From Methylobacter sp. (GTDB taxonomy: Bacteria; Pseudomonadota; Gammaproteobacteria; Methylococcales; Methylomonadaceae), in NCBI GenBank assembly GCA_030699385.1, contig JAUYMY010000054.1:35247-99246 (forward strand): DNA of 64,000 nucleotides, in the 5' to 3' direction. Shown piece after piece: positions 63,929 through 64,000 of the stretch. The notes beneath the pieces are model-generated. The model was given only the letters and a program-made list of their open reading frames with translations. It made no database searches and was not told where the DNA came from. A program made the translations under genes and the position numbers. Numbering within the stretch: the stretch's first letter is position 1; each line of letters starts with the position of its first letter.

Positions 63929-64000
63929 ATGCGCGATAAAATAAAACTGATCTCAACTGAAGGTACTGGGCACTTTTATACCACCACTAAAAACAAACGG
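63929..64000 (+). CDS. rpmG: 50S ribosomal protein L33, C-terminus outside window
   Basis: The first 24 codons are visible. EGTGHFYTTTKNKR is the conserved L33 N-terminal segment; no zinc-binding Cys appears in the visible part. AGAGGA precedes the start. Cut by the right edge. Confidence 0.93.
   Translation, partial: MRDKIKLISTEGTGHFYTTTKNKR

Overview
The window reads as about 64 kb of a gammaproteobacterial chromosome of moderate GC content, dense in genes on both strands. Support comes from several conserved gammaproteobacterial gene orders: rpsU-yqeY-dnaG-rpoD followed by an ileX-type tRNA, proC-yggT-yggU, metK-ahcY-metF, and gshB-tonB-yqgE-ruvX-pyrR-pyrB-pyrC', an order known from Pseudomonas. 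No gene marks a metabolic lifestyle. A type I methanotroph (Methylococcales) or relative is only a guess from the overall style of repeats and protein sequences.

Left part (1-14.7 kb): a class II hybrid-cluster protein gene (cut by the window edge) diverges from norR, with two NorR-type operators and a sigma-54 promoter between them, forming a nitric-oxide response module. Then come a YoaA-type Fe-S helicase, a signalling block (EAL-CBS-GGDEF protein, chemoreceptor, degenerate EAL protein), glycogen phosphorylase, a stand-alone protein resembling the FtsH peptidase domain, and a small basic protein with a ribbon-helix-helix-like C-terminus.

Middle (14.8-34.2 kb): an almost purely minus-strand block of about sixteen genes, nearly all for exported or membrane proteins: lipoproteins of DUF4136, DUF3313 (two) and YSC84 type, DUF4105, DUF2092 and DUF1254/1214 proteins, two MetA-like outer-membrane barrels, an OprB porin, an MscS-family channel with a long periplasmic part, a glycine-zipper protein and a formylglycine-type arylsulfatase. 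It is laced with several families of short inverted repeats, some in inverted pairs. It is the most accessory-looking region and probably serves envelope or uptake functions that are not defined.

Right part (34.5-64 kb): mostly core genes. proC-yggT-yggU, a DUF4124 protein, a decayed ferredoxin-reductase remnant, a TauE/SafE permease, cca, yajQ, then a long minus-strand series from rpsU to a CPBP-family protein that joins replication and transcription genes with the S-adenosylmethionine cycle, biotin synthesis and rsmE. tsaD diverges from rpsU. A 1.1 kb gap at 52.7-53.8 kb holds fused wrecks of two insertion-sequence families. A small methyltransferase/SDR/YdhR-like operon, a PfkB kinase, argB, the pyrimidine-glutathione cluster with a non-catalytic PyrC', and rpmB-rpmG close the window.

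All functional calls rest on reading motifs and family resemblance by eye; no database search was run.
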